Origin: an uncultured bacterium | GTDB lineage: Bacteria > Cyanobacteriota > Vampirovibrionia > Gastranaerophilales > Gastranaerophilaceae | Length of the DNA: 55,842 bases | Reading direction: 5' to 3' | Assembly (NCBI GenBank): GCA_902791985.1 | Contig: CADAYD010000020.1 | Location: 1 to 55,842, forward strand | In this document: piece by piece, positions 15,886-24,423 of the stretch | Numbering within the stretch: the stretch's first letter is position 1 | Layout of the letters: each line of letters opens with the position of its first letter | Position numbers and translations under genes: made by a program | Notes under the pieces: model-generated | The model's input: the letters and a program-made list of their open reading frames with translations, nothing else | Told to the model about the DNA's origin: nothing | Databases searched by the model: none

Positions 15886-16563
15886 ATGAAAAAATTTTTT
15901 GCGATAATTTTAGGTTTATTATTTACAATGCAGGTTACTATGGCTGCACCGTTTAGCGGAAATGCTAAGACAAAACGCATACCCGCAGGTACTATCTTAT
16001 CTTTGAAAATGTTAAATACATTGAATACTGCATATAATACTTCAGGAAATGAATTTAAAGCTATGCTTATTACTGACCAAAAAGCCGATGAAACTGATGA
16101 TGTCATTCTTCCTATGGGCTCAATTGTAAGAGGTTCAGTCAGAGGTATAACTCCGGCTAAAAGGCTTTCAAGAGGTGCTGTTTTGTATCTCGATTTTGAT
16201 CATGTCGTAACTCCAAACGGCAGACAAATACCGTTGACCTTGAATATAAAGGGTCGTACAGATATGACATATGATGGAGGGATAACAACTACTGCAGGGT
16301 ATAAAGATGCATGGCTTAAAACTTGTCAGAAATCAGGTCATATTACCCGTAATGCTATTAGATGGGGTGAAGGTGTTACAGATAACGGGTTTAAATATGT
16401 CATAGTACCATTTGCTGCTTTCGGCGGAGCTATGGGAACTGCCGGTTATTTTGTATATGACAGTGTCGCAGATGCAATAAGAAAAGGTAAGGATGTTCAA
16501 ATATATCAAGGAGATATAATTAATGTTGAACTTCTTGAACCTGTAGATGTACCTGTAATATAG
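15886..16563 (+). CDS. Exported protein with beta-rich domain, unknown function
   Basis: The start at 15886 is preferred over 15838 because AAAGGAG lies seven bases upstream and the product then begins with a clean signal peptide (KKFFAIILGLLFTMQVTMAA, cleavage after AMA-like MAA). The mature part begins IPAGTILSLKMLNTLNTAY and has ILPMGSIVRGSVRGITPAKR and LYLDFDHVVTPNGRQIPLT. This pattern recurs in periplasmic beta-domain proteins loosely like the TrbI/VirB10 outer domain. A later GGAMGTAGYFVYDSVADAI may be a short amphipathic helix. It stands just outside the phage-like region, with its own ribosome site. Function unknown. Confidence 0.6.
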   Translation: MKKFFAIILGLLFTMQVTMAAPFSGNAKTKRIPAGTILSLKMLNTLNTAYNTSGNEFKAMLITDQKADETDDVILPMGSIVRGSVRGITPAKRLSRGAVLYLDFDHVVTPNGRQIPLTLNIKGRTDMTYDGGITTTAGYKDAWLKTCQKSGHITRNAIRWGEGVTDNGFKYVIVPFAAFGGAMGTAGYFVYDSVADAIRKGKDVQIYQGDIINVELLEPVDVPVI

Positions 16564-16661
16564 AAAGCCGCTAAAATGCTATAATTCCTATATTTAGGAC
16601 TCTTTCGGAAATTAATAACATTATAAGAACTTATCCGGTTATTTAATTTATAATAAAAACT

Positions 16662-17588
16662 ATGTCCAAATTAGATAAAATAGAAGAATTACAAAATTTA
16701 TTAAGAGAAGATTCTCAAAATTTTCAGGCGCGCAGGCAACTTGCGGTGCTGTTAACTGATTGCGGTTTTAATGAAGAAGCATTAAAAAATTTAATTTATT
16801 TGTCAAAAACATTTGATGACGATAGCGGAATTTTTTATAATTTAGGTATTGTTTACGAAAAATTGAAAAATCTTAAAAAAGCAAAGGAAAGTTATCAAAA
16901 AGCCATAGAAATAGAACCTGAAGCTATTGATGCCATATATAATTTGGGGCTTGTGTGCACAGATTTAGGAGAATTTGAAACTGCGATAAATTGTTTTGAA
17001 AAAGTAATTTCAACTGATGCTGATGATTCAAATTCGTATTTTAATCTCGGATTAGTGTATTTTAAGATGGGTGATTATCCTAAGGCTTTAGAGAATTTTC
17101 AAATTACTGTTGATTTAAATGATGACGATATTTATGCGCATTTTTATATGGCTAATATATTTAAAGAAATTGGAATGAATGAGGATGCAAGACAAGAATT
17201 TAATAAAGTTTTAGAAATTTCTCCGGATTATAGTTGGGCATATTACAATCTTGCGGTTTTAGATTACGAAAATTCTGATTTCGACAGTGCTTTAGCAAAT
17301 TTGAACAAAACAATAGAATTTAATCCGGCGGATGTAGAAGCATATAAGGTTTTGATAAAAATTTATGCAAAAATGGGCAATTATGATTATGCTAATGATA
17401 TTTTAAAACAAGCAATGGAAATTAGTCCGAATAATGGTGATTTGTACTATTTTTCGGGCAGACTTGCAGCATTACAGGGTAATAATGAAAATTATCGTGC
17501 AAATTTGCAAAATGCTTTGAAAAATTATAAAACTTTGTCCATGTCAGTTCCTGCATTAAAAACTGAATTAAGTAAAATTCCTATGTAA
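16662..17588 (+). CDS. TPR-repeat protein
   Basis: The product is 308 residues built of about eight 34-residue tetratricopeptide repeats, for example AIYNLGLVCTDLGEFETA and SYFNLGLVYFKMGDYPKALE, each with the W/Y-x2-L-G and A-x-x-x-F/Y pattern. TPR arrays form protein-binding superhelices. There is no signal peptide or catalytic domain, so it is a cytoplasmic scaffold of unknown partner. No clear ribosome site precedes the ATG. It converges on nadE with only seven bases between the stops. Confidence 0.85.
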   Translation: MSKLDKIEELQNLLREDSQNFQARRQLAVLLTDCGFNEEALKNLIYLSKTFDDDSGIFYNLGIVYEKLKNLKKAKESYQKAIEIEPEAIDAIYNLGLVCTDLGEFETAINCFEKVISTDADDSNSYFNLGLVYFKMGDYPKALENFQITVDLNDDDIYAHFYMANIFKEIGMNEDARQEFNKVLEISPDYSWAYYNLAVLDYENSDFDSALANLNKTIEFNPADVEAYKVLIKIYAKMGNYDYANDILKQAMEISPNNGDLYYFSGRLAALQGNNENYRANLQNALKNYKTLSMSVPALKTELSKIPM

Positions 17589-17595
17589 AATTTAT

Positions 17596-19347
17596 TTATA
17601 TTCCTTTGTAGTTTATTGAACAGGAAGTAATAGGTTGTTTTGAATTGTATGATGGTGAATCTACAATTACGTAAGGGGGCATAATAGATTTTTTATAAAG
17701 TGCTGTAGACATTCTGCGATAGAACTTATCGAGCCATTGCATCTTTTGTTCTTTGCTCAAGTTATGAGTTTTTTCATACAAAAATTCACTTTTAAGCATA
17801 TCTTTATAATTTTCTTTTTTATTTTCAATACGCCAAATAACTTCATCAAGAAATTCATAAGGCATCAGTGCATCTTCAGCAATCAATGGCTTTCCTGTTT
17901 TAGGATTAATCGCAAGTTCAGCACCGGGACGTTTTTCAATGACACTTTGCGGAATAACGTCTTTTTGTTCTCTATTTTTATTTAGCCATTTTGCAAGTGC
18001 AAAAAGTTTTGTCTTTGTAATATCTGCAATTGGTGCAAATCCGCCCGACATATCACCGTTTATTGTCGCATATCCCATATACGCCTCAGATTTGTCAGAA
18101 GTTGCAATTGGCAGGCAACTGTCAAATTCGTTACTTACCCCCCATAAAAATATTGCTCGTGAGCGTGCTTGAATGTTATCCGCAGTAAACGACTGTTTAT
18201 AACGACAATCCCAGTGTTTTTCAACATTAGTAAATAAATTTTGCAGGCAATTATTGGTTGTGTCAAACATATCTTTAATTGGTGCAACGCTAAAACCAAT
18301 ACCCAAATTCTGTGCCAAAATTTGTGCATCGTCTTTGCTTGTCTGAGAAGTTATTTTTGAAGGCATACTTACTCCGTAAACATTTTCTTTTCCCAGAGCA
18401 TCAACAAGTAGCACTGCACAAACCGTAGAATCTAATCCTCCGGAAAGCCCCAAAACGGCACGTTTAAATCCTGTTTTACCAAAATAGTCCTTTATTCCTT
18501 GAATTAACGTTTTATAAGTTCTTGCCATATCAGGTTCATAATCAAGGCTGAAGTCAATTTGTGCAAGTTGGGTGGATAAAATTTCAGAATGATAAATTTC
18601 ACCCGAATTATTATGCAGATTAACAATTAAAAGTTGTTCTTCAAATGATTTTGCGCAGGCAAAAAGTTTACCGTTTTTATCAAATGCTCTTGATGTCCCG
18701 TCAAAAGATGCTCTATCATTTGCCCCGACCTGATTTACATATACAAAAGTCTGCGAATATTTTTTAGCAAGTGTTGATAAGAATTTGTGTTTTTCAGACT
18801 CATTCTTTATTCGTGTAGGAAACGCACAAAGGTTTAATATTACATCTGAATTTTGTTCAATATTATTGTAATCTTTACCGATTATAATTTGGTATTTAAT
18901 GCCGTTGATGTTTATGATTTTATTTGAAGAATTTGAAGGTGTAATACAATTGAAATCATTAAATTCGCAGTGTACAGGAATAGTGGATTTTCTTATTACG
19001 TCAATAATTTGGCCATTCTTTAACACCGCAACAGAATCATAATACTTGCGTTGTGTAATATTTTCGCATTCACAAGGTTCAACAAATCCGACAAGAGCAG
19101 TTGTTTCTGTTGTAACTTTAGCAACGTTGTCTAGCCATTTAAGGTTCTCATCCGCAATAATCGGATGGTTTTCTATAGCATTTTCAAGCGGAAATCCTGT
19201 CAAAGTGAGTTCAGGAAATACTATCAAATCAAGTCCAATGCTTTGTGCTTGATTAATGTATTTAATTACTTTTTTTGAATTATATTCAATATCACCGGCT
19301 TTGGTGTTAATTTGTGCTATGCCGATTAAATTATTTGTTTCAGTCAT
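17596..19347 (-). CDS. nadE: Glutamine-dependent NAD+ synthetase
   Basis: The product is 583 residues, right for the two-domain enzyme. Residues 1-270 are a nitrilase-type glutaminase with Glu46 (IVFPELTLTG), Lys120 (VIRKSTIP) and Cys174 (ILNLCAFP) as the likely catalytic triad. Residues 275-583 are the synthetase, with the ATP-binding LSGGLDST at 301-308. The enzyme converts deamido-NAD to NAD+ in the cytoplasm using ammonia released from glutamine. It is the last gene of a minus-strand group with plsC-like and ispF genes (gaps 39 and 51 bases), so it is probably in an operon. Confidence 0.95.
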   Translation of the reverse strand: MTETNNLIGIAQINTKAGDIEYNSKKVIKYINQAQSIGLDLIVFPELTLTGFPLENAIENHPIIADENLKWLDNVAKVTTETTALVGFVEPCECENITQRKYYDSVAVLKNGQIIDVIRKSTIPVHCEFNDFNCITPSNSSNKIININGIKYQIIIGKDYNNIEQNSDVILNLCAFPTRIKNESEKHKFLSTLAKKYSQTFVYVNQVGANDRASFDGTSRAFDKNGKLFACAKSFEEQLLIVNLHNNSGEIYHSEILSTQLAQIDFSLDYEPDMARTYKTLIQGIKDYFGKTGFKRAVLGLSGGLDSTVCAVLLVDALGKENVYGVSMPSKITSQTSKDDAQILAQNLGIGFSVAPIKDMFDTTNNCLQNLFTNVEKHWDCRYKQSFTADNIQARSRAIFLWGVSNEFDSCLPIATSDKSEAYMGYATINGDMSGGFAPIADITKTKLFALAKWLNKNREQKDVIPQSVIEKRPGAELAINPKTGKPLIAEDALMPYEFLDEVIWRIENKKENYKDMLKSEFLYEKTHNLSKEQKMQWLDKFYRRMSTALYKKSIMPPYVIVDSPSYNSKQPITSCSINYKGI

Positions 19348-19386
19348 AATAATCCTCTTTTTGTATAATTATAACTGAAACAAAAT

Positions 19387-20208
19387 TTAAACATCTGCAA
19401 CTTCGGGTAAATCAATACTTTTTAATCTCTGTTCAATGCGTCTATACCATTTTAAATGTTGTTTGAACAGAATCTTATAATCTTCAACTTTACCTGTTGA
19501 AATGTTGTGGAATTGCTCATCGCAAGTTTGGGTTAATGCTTGTTCTAATAATTTTGTATATTCATGTCTGTTGATATTTTTGTCCGTTAATTCAATGCAT
19601 TTACCAAAATCAGCTACAACTTCCGGTCTGTTATCTCTAAAGAAACAGTATTCAATTGCGCATGGAATTAAATTTACTTTACCATACTTTTTAACAGCAT
19701 TTTGTGCAATATATGCAAGTCCTGTTTGAAACTCGATTGGTCTGTAGTGAGGCGGTCGAATTATCCCTTGAGGGAATATACATAATAAATTTCTCAAATC
19801 TCCAAGCAAATCAACTGAATATTTTAACGCCTGCATCGCAGATTGTGGGGATTTTTTGTTGACAGAATAAGCTCCTCCCCGTCTCAAAAGCGGAAATCTG
19901 TTGAGTTCCTCAACCATTAAGCGAATTTCTTTTTTACAAATTCTGTGTGCAATATTATACAAAACAATTCCATCCCACCAGTTTGAATGAGGTGCAAAAA
20001 GAATTGTCGGAACGGAAGTTTCACGATTTGCGTAATTCTCATATCCGTTATATCTGAACGCGTAAAATCTATTTTGAAGCATATTAAAGAAAAACAAACT
20101 AGCTATAGTAAGCCAAAACTTGCTTGTTTTAGCCGGTTTAAATGCTTCTTCTTTACCCCTTAGTCGTGTCGGAGGAACATCCGAATATAATTTTTCTTTA
20201 ACTACCAT
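19387..20208 (-). CDS. PlsC-like 1-acylglycerol-3-phosphate/lysophospholipid acyltransferase
   Basis: The product is 273 residues. The acyltransferase signature HX4D is present as HSNWWD (His74, Asp79), and the second block reads IFPQGIIRPPHY where many relatives have an EGTR motif. An N-terminal hydrophobic stretch (FWLTIASLFFFNM) probably anchors it to the membrane. Members move a fatty acyl chain from acyl-ACP or acyl-CoA to a glycerolipid. The altered second block leaves the acceptor uncertain. It lies between ispF and nadE on one strand. Family call firm, substrate not. Confidence 0.8.
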   Translation of the reverse strand: MVVKEKLYSDVPPTRLRGKEEAFKPAKTSKFWLTIASLFFFNMLQNRFYAFRYNGYENYANRETSVPTILFAPHSNWWDGIVLYNIAHRICKKEIRLMVEELNRFPLLRRGGAYSVNKKSPQSAMQALKYSVDLLGDLRNLLCIFPQGIIRPPHYRPIEFQTGLAYIAQNAVKKYGKVNLIPCAIEYCFFRDNRPEVVADFGKCIELTDKNINRHEYTKLLEQALTQTCDEQFHNISTGKVEDYKILFKQHLKWYRRIEQRLKSIDLPEVADV

Positions 20209-20259
20209 AAGACCATCTTACTCCAATTATTTATAAAATAAAACCCTTTATAAAGAAAT

Positions 20260-20739
20260 TTAACTGTTTTTTTCTAAAAGTATAACAGCATTGGCTTCGA
20301 TTGCCAACTTTTGTCCGACTGCATCAAGATTTTCTTTCGTTTTTGCCTTGATTGAAATATTTTGCGGCTCTATTTCTAATATTTTAGCCAGTGCCGTTTT
20401 CATTTTCGGGATATACGGCATCATTTTAGGTTCTTGAGCAATAATATTGCTGTCAATGTTTACAATCGAATACCCCTTTTCTTTAACAAGTTCAAAAACT
20501 TTTTTTAATAAAATTGTGCTGTCTATGTTTTTGTAATTTGCATCGGTATCTGGAAACAGTGTGCCGATATCATCAAGCGCAAGAGCACCGAGCATGGCAT
20601 CAATCAGAGCATGAATCAATACGTCGGCATCAGAATGACCAAGCAGACCTTTTTCGTGGGTAATTTTTACTCCTCCGATAATTAAATCTCTGCCCTCAAT
20701 CAATTTGTGAATATCGTAACCTGTACCAATTCTGTACAT
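20260..20739 (-). CDS. ispF: 2-C-methyl-D-erythritol 2,4-cyclodiphosphate synthase
   Basis: The product is 159 residues, the usual length. RIGTGYDIHKL holds the zinc ligands Asp9 and His11. GLLGHSDADVLIHALIDA adds His43, with the typical GHSDAD motif. DDIGTLFPDTD follows. The enzyme cyclises CDP-ME2P to MEcPP in the MEP pathway for isoprenoids. Its presence fits a bacterium using the MEP route. It is the first gene of the minus-strand ispF-plsC-nadE group. Confidence 0.96.
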   Translation of the reverse strand: MYRIGTGYDIHKLIEGRDLIIGGVKITHEKGLLGHSDADVLIHALIDAMLGALALDDIGTLFPDTDANYKNIDSTILLKKVFELVKEKGYSIVNIDSNIIAQEPKMMPYIPKMKTALAKILEIEPQNISIKAKTKENLDAVGQKLAIEANAVILLEKNS

Positions 20740-20800
20740 AACAACTCCTCGAGGATTATTATAACATATTATTTGGATTTGTTAAGAGATTAATATTTTA

Positions 20801-20874
20801 TTTAACCCTCACCCGCAGTTGTACGGCTCACAAGTTCGCCTACAACTGTTCCCTCTCCCTCTGAGAGGGTTAAA
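20801..20874. repeat. 74-bp dispersed palindromic element
   Basis: TTTAACCCTC (20801-20810) and GAGGGTTAAA (20865-20874) form perfect 10-bp terminal inverted repeats. CAGTTGTA (20816-20823) and TACAACTG (20841-20848) form an inner stem. It lies between ispF and the 891-residue gene. The CCCTCACCC/CCCTCTCCC style is common in dispersed non-coding bacterial repeats and resembles the insert within the helicase at 25101-25138. Confidence 0.7.
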
Positions 20875-20878
20875 CAAC

Positions 20879-20905
20879 AAAGCCGGAGATGAAATCTCCG
20901 GCTTT
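20879..20905 (-). terminator. Terminator of the 891-residue gene
   Basis: AAAGCCGGAGAT (20879-20890) pairs with ATCTCCGGCTTT (20894-20905) over a GAA loop. In the minus sense it is followed by TTTGTTGTTT and lies 34 bases after the stop of the gene at 20939. Confidence 0.8.
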
Positions 20906-20938
20906 GCTTCTTATCTCAAGATTATTGTTCGTGTGTGT

Positions 20939-23614
20939 TTATTGGTTGCGTTCTGCTTTTAATTTAGCCAAGTTAGCTTTTGCTTCTGCTTCTGTACGTC
21001 CTTCTGCAACCAAAGTAGGATCGCAACCGTCTTGTGCTCTCCAATAATCTCTTTGACTGCTTAAGTTATTAGATCTGCCGTTTCCAAGATTTGTTCTTGT
21101 AACAATTACGCCATCTTTGTTAAAATCACAATCCAGCAACGTCGGTGGGTAAGTGAATGATTTTGGAATATCTTTTAATTTTCTAAATTCGTTCCAAGAC
21201 ATATCCATTTGTTCTGCGATAGCTTTTTTCAAGGCTGTTCTTGCTGCATCCAAACCATGTTTTTCAACGCAATCAGGATACATTGCTTTAACGATTTCAT
21301 CCCATGTTTCACCGCCGTGTCTTGTGAATTGTACGGATCTGTTTTGTGTAATAGGTTCTTCTGTACATTCGGTTGGTTCCGGACTTGGAGGTATAGGTGC
21401 TGTTGTTGGCTCCTCTGTCGGTTCAGGTACAGGTCTTGGTTCATATTTATCAACAATGTCTTTTAATGCAAGTTTTACACCTGTCAATTCTGTAAGAGTC
21501 ATTACGTCGTTTTGTACACCGTCTGATTGTCTGTATAAATCAACAATGTATTGATTTGCTTCTGCTACAGGACAGCCTTTCTTTATCAATTCACGTTTTA
21601 ATTGAATTATTTCTTGTGCAACTCCTCTGGCACTTGGGCCTTTGTGCATATTGATAAATTGTGCGTTCTTATATTCTTCTGCGCCTTCTGTTCCGACTCC
21701 GCGTTCTCTGCCTTTACTTGTCAAGAAGTCATAGGCTGCGCCTACTACAAGAACAGTACCTGCTGCAGTTAATGCTGTTTTCCAGTCATGATTTTTGATT
21801 TTTTCTGCTGTTGATTCTACAGTGCTTGTTGCAGTGGAGGTTGCATCTTGTTCAGGAATATGGACATGAACTTCTGCAATAGCTTTTGCTACAGCTTCAA
21901 CTGTTTGCTCATCATATTGACCTGCAACTCGTTTAAGAATTTCTTCCATTGTATCAGGGTCTATGGTTGTGTAACTAAATCCCGGAACTGACGCTTCGGC
22001 ATGAGCGTATGCTGTTGCAACCTCTTCAACAACTTTATCAATGTTTATAGCATCAATGTGTGCTGTTGCTGTCGCTGTTGCCGTCGCAATGGCTTTTGCT
22101 GTTACACTGATTTCTTTGAAGTATGCCAGTGCGCCTGCTGATAGTGCCGGACCTGCATTTCTTGCCAAGCCTTCAAACATATCTCTGAATTTGTATCTCA
22201 TTCTTTGAGTATTATCTAAACCGTAGGTATTGAATAATCTGTTAATTTCTGTACGTAGACCTTTTGACTTAAAGCCTTCATATTTGTCAGGATTAACTGA
22301 TTTTAATGCTTTAATCATAACATTCTTTTCAGTCGGGTCAATGGTGTTGCCCATACCTGCAAGTGCTTTCAAAGCCTTTTGAGTGGCTCTTGTTTTTGCT
22401 TCAACAGTTGCTTCATCATCACCGGGTTCAGGGAGCTGGATTTGTACAATATCGCCCCATTTTTGAACTAATTCAAGTTGAGCTTCACTTAATTCTTGCC
22501 CTTCTGCAATACCTGTGCCGTTTTCATTCAGTTTAATTCCGGCATCTTCTAAGGTGCGCATAGCAAAAGTTTGCATATCAATAAGTATATCCGCACCCAT
22601 CTGGTCTAAGTGACCGACATGACCTTTCAAGGCTTCATTGCCTTTAAGCGCCTCATTTTGTTCTTCTTTTGTAAAGTAAACGTGACTTCTTTGAGCAACT
22701 TTGTTTTCTGACTCAATAATGTCTCTTTCGCGGGCAGCCATTGCTCTTGTTCCGTTACCTCGAGCTGTTTTTAATGCTCTGTTTGTTTCAATATATGCTT
22801 CTGCTGCATCGTGAACAGCTTTCACTTCTACGCCTAATTCTGCACCGATTGCTTTATATTTTTCTTGTGCAGCTTTTAATTCTGCTTCACTTGCACCGCT
22901 TCTGCGGAGTTTGTAATATTCGTTGCGTGCTTCATTATATTTTTTATTTAAGTCTTTAAGTTTGTCAGTTGCTTCATTGCGTTTTGCTTTGACTTCCGCA
23001 CGTGCTTTCTTAAGGTTATCTTTGCCTCTGACGTAACCATCTTCATCTTTTAATGATTCATCAATCAATCCGTACGGGTCATCATAACGTGCATTAGCTT
23101 TAATATCCTGACGAATTTCTTTTTTAGACCTTACTGTTTGTTGTTCTGTCGGAACATGCGGAGAATATATTGCTTTTCCGTTTTCATACACGTCAATATC
23201 ATAGTATTTGGTATGAATTGTATGTAATTTTTTGAATTTCTTTACTTCATTCTCATTTCTATTGTTTTGTGGTTGTTCTTCCGGTTTAAAATCAGGATGA
23301 GCAGCCTTAAATTCGTCAACTTTTCTTCTTGCTTCGGCAATTTTTGCTTCATCGCCGCTCATTATTGCGGCTACCAATTCATTTGAAATGTTTTCAAACA
23401 GTTTTTTTACAGGATCTGTTCTTCCTGCAGGAGCAGGTCCATCGGCAGGCTGTACTGATGTCCCCGGTCTTTCCTCTTCTACAGGAGGAAATAGTGCCTT
23501 AAATTGATTTGCTTGTGCTTCTGTAATTTTGTTAGCTTTCAATGCCGCTTCAACATCTTGAGGGCTGGCCAAAACTAATCCGTTTACATTTAAGCTCACA
23601 CTTTGTGTACTCAT
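20939..23614 (-). CDS. Large unrecognised protein with coiled-coil and proline-rich linker
   Basis: The product is 891 residues. I do not recognise a family. Residues about 195-320 are heptad-like and charged (RAEVKAKRNEATDKLKDLNK and following), so a coiled coil is likely. Residues about 505-525 are an Ala/Thr run (TAKAIATATATATAH). Near residue 640 one hydrophobic segment (ALTAAGTVLVVGAAYDFL) could be a membrane helix. A linker near 750 is Pro/Glu/Thr-rich, then a C-terminal domain begins with a GETWDEIVKAMYP block, loosely LysM-like. There is no signal peptide. AAAGGATG precedes the ATG and a strong terminator follows. It stands alone between housekeeping genes. Confidence 0.7.
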   Translation of the reverse strand: MSTQSVSLNVNGLVLASPQDVEAALKANKITEAQANQFKALFPPVEEERPGTSVQPADGPAPAGRTDPVKKLFENISNELVAAIMSGDEAKIAEARRKVDEFKAAHPDFKPEEQPQNNRNENEVKKFKKLHTIHTKYYDIDVYENGKAIYSPHVPTEQQTVRSKKEIRQDIKANARYDDPYGLIDESLKDEDGYVRGKDNLKKARAEVKAKRNEATDKLKDLNKKYNEARNEYYKLRRSGASEAELKAAQEKYKAIGAELGVEVKAVHDAAEAYIETNRALKTARGNGTRAMAARERDIIESENKVAQRSHVYFTKEEQNEALKGNEALKGHVGHLDQMGADILIDMQTFAMRTLEDAGIKLNENGTGIAEGQELSEAQLELVQKWGDIVQIQLPEPGDDEATVEAKTRATQKALKALAGMGNTIDPTEKNVMIKALKSVNPDKYEGFKSKGLRTEINRLFNTYGLDNTQRMRYKFRDMFEGLARNAGPALSAGALAYFKEISVTAKAIATATATATAHIDAINIDKVVEEVATAYAHAEASVPGFSYTTIDPDTMEEILKRVAGQYDEQTVEAVAKAIAEVHVHIPEQDATSTATSTVESTAEKIKNHDWKTALTAAGTVLVVGAAYDFLTSKGRERGVGTEGAEEYKNAQFINMHKGPSARGVAQEIIQLKRELIKKGCPVAEANQYIVDLYRQSDGVQNDVMTLTELTGVKLALKDIVDKYEPRPVPEPTEEPTTAPIPPSPEPTECTEEPITQNRSVQFTRHGGETWDEIVKAMYPDCVEKHGLDAARTALKKAIAEQMDMSWNEFRKLKDIPKSFTYPPTLLDCDFNKDGVIVTRTNLGNGRSNNLSSQRDYWRAQDGCDPTLVAEGRTEAEAKANLAKLKAERNQ

Positions 23615-23957
23615 GTTTTCATCCTTTCTTTCTATTCGAAATTGATTAATAATTCACTATAAATTTATAAACGTTTTTTCGATTTTAAAATTGACTAAAT
23701 TTATTTACTTTTTATATACTCGATATCTAAAAATCAAATATATTGTATGTTTTGCGTATGTAAAGAAATGTTACAAAGCCAATTTTGATTTATCCTTCCT
23801 AATCACGGAGGACTTTAATTTTTATTGTGGTTTACCTCTTACACAGTAATTCATTTTTTGCCTTTCTAAAAGTATAAACTTCTACACCAGTCATGTATTC
23901 GGCCATTTTTTTCATGAACTTTAACATGTTTGTGTGAATGTTAAGAAAGGTTTACAA

Positions 23958-23990
23958 AAAGGCTCATATCGGTAATAGATATGAGCCTTT
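23958..23990 (-). terminator. Bidirectional hairpin terminator
   Basis: AAAGGCTCATATC (23958-23970) pairs with GATATGAGCCTTT (23978-23990), with Ts on both sides. It ends the small winged-helix gene on the minus strand and could also stop plus-strand transcripts. The rest of the gap 23615-24036 shows nothing convincing. Confidence 0.8.
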
Positions 23991-24036
23991 TGTTTTGTTT
24001 ATTGATATATATCTTAATAGTGGTGAATCCGGTTAA

Positions 24037-24264
24037 CTATCTCAAACTAACCTTTACTGCAGGTCCTTTTTGCTGAATGTCTACTTTGTTTTCTCTTGCT
24101 AACCATCCTAAACCTAAATCAGCAAAATTACCTTTTAAATCTAAATCTTTTTTCATTTTAGCGAATGTTGTTGTTCCGTTTGTATGAAGATATTCATAAA
24201 TTTCTCCAGCGCTAAAACCGATTTGTTCTTCTAATGTCAAATTAACTTTTCTTGATGTTGCCAT
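24037..24264 (-). CDS. Small winged-helix protein (DUF2582-like)
   Basis: The product is 75 residues from the ATG at 24264, which has a GGAGAAA site upstream; a longer frame up to 24345 has no such support. It reads LTLEEQIGFSAGEIYEYLH, then TFAKMKKDLDLK and LGLGWLARENKVDI, the compact winged-helix pattern of DUF2582 proteins. The target is not known. It may bind DNA as a small regulator. The hairpin at 23958 ends it. It is divergent from the helicase gene at 24424. Confidence 0.75.
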   Translation of the reverse strand: MATSRKVNLTLEEQIGFSAGEIYEYLHTNGTTTFAKMKKDLDLKGNFADLGLGWLARENKVDIQQKGPAVKVSLR

Positions 24265-24423
24265 AATTTTGTTTCTCCTTCCATTCTTCAAAAATAATTG
24301 TATCCGTAACACTTTTTCAATACTCAAATGATATGACATTTTCAATTTTTAAACATCATATTAAGGGTGTACTTTTTTGGAGGTTTTTCGTGATAAAATA
24401 CTTCATAAGGAGTATTGCTCTAT

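Noticed and set aside
20939-23614. Phage tape-measure protein
   Set aside because: It is long and helical, but it lies far from the virion genes on the other strand, among housekeeping genes, and has a Pro-rich linker and C-terminal domain unlike tape measures.
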